From assembly GCA_005405945.1 (NCBI GenBank), contig BJHW01000002.1, forward strand, positions 2,294,001 through 2,358,000: a DNA stretch of 64,000 bases, read 5' to 3'. A model generated the notes under the pieces. It had not been told where the DNA came from, ran no database searches, and saw nothing but the letters and a program-made list of their open reading frames with translations. The translations under genes were made by a program, and so were the position numbers. This document shows positions 61,608 through 64,000 of this stretch, piece after piece (the stretch's first letter is position 1; each line of letters begins with the position of its first letter). This stretch comes from Streptomyces violaceusniger. GTDB lineage: Bacteria; Actinomycetota; Actinomycetes; Streptomycetales; Streptomycetaceae.

Positions 61608-62637
61608 ATGTCCAGGACGATGCGGGCCGTCGTGCTCACCGAGCCCGGTCCGGTGGAGAACCTGCACATCTGCGAGCTGCCGCTCCCGGATCCCCTCCGG
61701 GCTGGGTGCGCATCGCGGTGAAGGCATTCGGACTCAACCGCTCCGACCACCACCTGCGGATCGGTGTGGCGGAAGGCGTGCGGTTCCCCATCGTGCCCGG
61801 GCTCGAGGCGGTCGGCGTCGTGGACGCCGCGCCGGGCAGCGATCTGCGGCCCGGCCAGCAGGTCGCGGCTCTCATGGGGGAATGGGCCGCGCCTACAACG
61901 GCGGATACGCCGAATACACCGTGGTGCCCCGAAGCTCCGTGGTCCCGTTCCACTCCGACCTGCCGTGGGCCGTGCTCGGCGCCGTCCCGGAGACCCTGCA
62001 GACCGCTCACGGATCACTCACCACCGGGCTGGACCTGCAGCCCGGGCAGACGTTGCTGATCCGAGGCGGTACCTCCGCACTCGGCTATGCCACCGCGGCC
62101 CTCGCCCGAGAGCGGGGCGCCAGGGTCCTGGCCACGACCCGTCGGCCAGACCGCCTCGACACCCTCGCCGCACATGGCGTCGACCATCCGGTCCTCGACG
62201 ACGGTTCGGTGGCCCGCCAGGTCCACAAGATCGTTCCCGGCGGGGTCAACGCCGCGCTGGAACTGGTCGGCACCCCCACTTTGCCCGACACGCTGGTCTC
62301 GACGCGGATCCACGGAACGGTCTGCTTCGCCGGAATGCTCTCCGACGAGTGGACGGTCCCCGACTTCTACCCCATCGCCTACATTCCGCGAGGCGTCCGG
62401 CTGACCGCCTACGGCGGTGGTGCCGCCGACCTGCCCGCCCAGGTACTGCAGCACTATCTCGACGGTATCGCCGACGGCGCCATCAGCCTCGGCCCGTCCC
62501 ACATCTACCGGTTCGACGAGATCCGCGACGCCCATCGGGATGTGGAAGCCAACGCCGTCAGCGGCAAGCTCGTCGTCCTCACCGAGCCCGAGGCGCACGT
62601 CCTCTCTTCTGCCTGGCCCGGCCGCGGTACCCGCTGA
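61608..62637 (+). pseudogene. Zinc-less MDR (quinone oxidoreductase-type) enzyme, two frameshifts
   Basis: ATG 61608 follows GAGGAAGG and gives MSRTMRAVVLTEPGPVENLH. A missing C in CCCC near 61696 restores PGWVRIAVKAFGLNRSDHHL. A missing G in GGGGG near 61880 restores MGRAYNGGYAEYTVVPRSSV. The remainder is a complete NADP-binding domain (LIRGGTSALGYATAALARER, GVNAALELVGTPTLPDTLVS). No zinc-binding Cys/His set is seen, so it is of the NADPH:quinone reductase type. The next gene is a related enzyme. Confidence 0.83.
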
Positions 62638-62669
62638 CCTCCTCGCCCGCTCGAACGAAAGGAGCCGTG

Positions 62670-63652
62670 ATGCGCGCAGCGTGGTACGACCGCAAAGGGC
62701 CCGCCCGTGACGTCCTCGTCGTCGGTGACCTGCCCGATCCCCAACCCGGCCCCGGCGAGATCCGGATCAGAGTCGGGGCGTCCGGCATCAACCCGGGTGA
62801 CGTGGGAAAACGCTGGGGCCCGCCCGGGGCGCCCATGCCGTTTCCTCGCGTGATCCCGCACAGCGACGGCGCCGGAGTCATCGACGCCGTCGGCCCCGGT
62901 GTCGACCAGCAGCGGAGGGGACAGAAGGTGTGGTGCTACGGAGCCCAGTCCTACAGGCCGTTCGGCACCGCCGCGGCGTACTGCGTCGTCCCGGAAGGGC
63001 TCGCCGTACAGCTCCCGGACAACGCCGACACGCACCTGCTCGACCAGGCCGCCTGCCTGGGCATTGCCGGCATCACCGGTTACCGGGCTCTCTTCGCCGA
63101 CGGCCCGATCACCGGATTGACCGCGCTGATCTACGGCGCCGCCGGCGGAGTCGGGTCCATCGCCGCGCAAATGGCCGTACGCGACGGAGCCCAGGTGCTC
63201 GGCGTCGTCCGCACTGCGGCGCAGCGGGACTTCGTGCGTGGGCTCGGGCACACGAGGTGTTCCTTGCCGATGACCCGCACCTCGCAGACCGTATCCGGAA
63301 GGCGGCGCCCGAAGGTGTGCACCGCATCGCCGAGATCGACTTCGCCGGGCACATCGATCTCAATGCCCAGATCATCGCCGTGGGTGCCACGATCAGTTCC
63401 TACTACTCGGCACAGCCTCGGCCATCCATCCCCTACTGGCCCCTCGGGTTCGCCGACACCACACTGCGACTGCTGGGCAGCGACGACTTCACTCCCCAGG
63501 TGAAGGCACACGCTGCCGCCGAACTCGCCAGCGCCCTGCTGGACGGGAGTCTGCGCATCTCCATCGCCGAGAGACTTCCACTGGACCGCATTGCCACCGC
63601 CCACGAGCACATCGAACGCGGCACCGCAGGGCGCGTCCTCCTCCACATCTGA
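62670..63652 (+). pseudogene. NADPH:quinone reductase-type MDR enzyme, single frameshift
   Basis: ATG 62670 follows a strong AAAGGAG. The sequence reads MRAAWYDRKGPARDVLVVGD, VGASGINPGDVGKRWGPPG, VIPHSDGAGVIDAVGPGVD and ALIYGAAGGVGSIAAQMAVR. A missing G near 63248 restores GLGAHEVFLADDPHLADRIR, and the end is normal (AIATAHEHIERGTAGRVLLH type). It has no zinc motif. It probably reduces quinones or enones with NADPH, which fits the hydroxyquinol context where benzoquinones form by auto-oxidation. Confidence 0.85.
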
Positions 63653-63793
63653 ACCACTCGTGCGCTGCCGTGAAGAGGCATCGCCGAGCCGGAGCAGACC
63701 ATGTTCTCCCTGCGCGCCGACTGCCATACGCAATGCGCAGGTCCCCCCCCACTCGTCGTCCCATTCTGCTCCACACGTAAGGAAACCCCCACA

Positions 63794-64000
63794 GTGACCA
63801 GCCCTCTCACGACCTCGGAGTCCCAGGTGTCCACCCGGGAGCCCGCTACCGCCGGCCACGCGGCCACCGTCCACGCCTACGACGCGGGTCTGCTCCTGAT
63901 CCGCCTGGCTCTCGGCCTGACCATGGCGGCACACGGCGCCCAGAAGCTCTTCGGCTGGTTCGGCGGCGGCGGCATCGACACGTTCGGCCAGATCTTCGCC
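63794..64000 (+). CDS. DoxX-family membrane protein, N-terminal part (runs off the window)
   Basis: GTG 63794 follows AAGGAAACC. After a polar N-terminus (TSPLTTSESQVSTREPATAG) the first helix reads LLLIRLALGLTMAAHGAQKL and is followed by FGWFGGGGIDTFGQIFA, the standard start of the DoxX fold. The rest lies beyond the window. It is probably in one transcript with the upstream quinone oxidoreductase-type genes. Confidence 0.85.
   Translation, partial: MTSPLTTSESQVSTREPATAGHAATVHAYDAGLLLIRLALGLTMAAHGAQKLFGWFGGGGIDTFGQIFA

Overview
The window looks like a chromosomal accessory region of a high-G+C actinomycete, most probably Streptomyces or a close relative. Codon third positions are almost all G/C. 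GTG starts are common. There are two LAL-type (large LuxR) regulators, many TetR/MarR/AraC/IclR regulators, an F420-reductase-like protein and a mycothiol-dependent-type maleylpyruvate isomerase, which is an actinobacterial trait. No rRNA and no complete tRNA gene is present.

Layout. 0-7 kb is a scarred region: an IS701-type transposase cut by the window edge, a beta-helical membrane-protein gene truncated beside it, a six-zinc-ribbon protein with a dead tyrosine-recombinase-like domain, a methyltransferase, a small toxin-antitoxin-like gene pair and two gene stumps fused end to end. 7-8 kb is noncoding and packed with large palindromes. 8-20 kb holds small metabolic/hydrolytic cassettes: LysR/SDR; MFS + 2-hydroxyacid dehydrogenase + MBL hydrolase + TetR; and MBL hydrolase + carboxylesterase + Rid. 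It also carries stumps of an isochorismatase-like gene, an MFS gene, an IS1182-type transposase and a sugar-binding protein. 20-26 kb has a FUSC exporter and a LAL regulator. 26.6-31.2 kb is a mobile-element graveyard (IS5-like end, IS3-like transposase, halves of a third element on opposite strands) around an AAA+/DUF234 ATPase, with a 41-nt 3' fragment of tRNA-Pro that looks like an integration site. 31-35 kb has an F420-reductase-like gene divergent from a second LAL regulator.

35-64 kb is a dense catabolic region. It starts with a GMC oxidoreductase, three tandem alpha/beta-hydrolase paralogues, an aldehyde dehydrogenase, a membrane-anchored ABM protein and a secreted PQQ-type sugar dehydrogenase. 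Next come an IclR-flanked gentisate pathway (gentisate dioxygenase, fumarylpyruvate hydrolase, maleylpyruvate isomerase, alcohol dehydrogenase) and an MHS-type importer, then a TetR/MFS pair. An AraC-flanked hydroxyquinol pathway follows: two-component flavin monooxygenase, flavin reductase, ABM protein, hydroxyquinol-type dioxygenase, maleylacetate reductase and an amidohydrolase-type decarboxylase. The region ends with MarR/nitroreductase, DoxX and AraC/quinone-oxidoreductase units. Together these would take hydroxylated benzoates or resorcinol-like rings to fumarate + pyruvate and to 3-oxoadipate.

Two cross-cutting observations matter most. First, many otherwise intact genes carry one or two single-base frameshifts, nearly always one G or C missing from a short G/C run. 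This looks more like consensus errors than real pseudogenes, so genes marked frameshifted should be read as probably intact. Second, three families of repeated noncoding motifs link separate loci: an ATTTTCTAG-N10-CTAGAAAAT inverted repeat (TetR locus and AraC/quinone-oxidoreductase locus), a 39-bp element (MarR/nitroreductase and AraC/quinone-oxidoreductase loci), and a 20-bp GTCACGTGAC-centred element (three loci between 19 and 23.3 kb).
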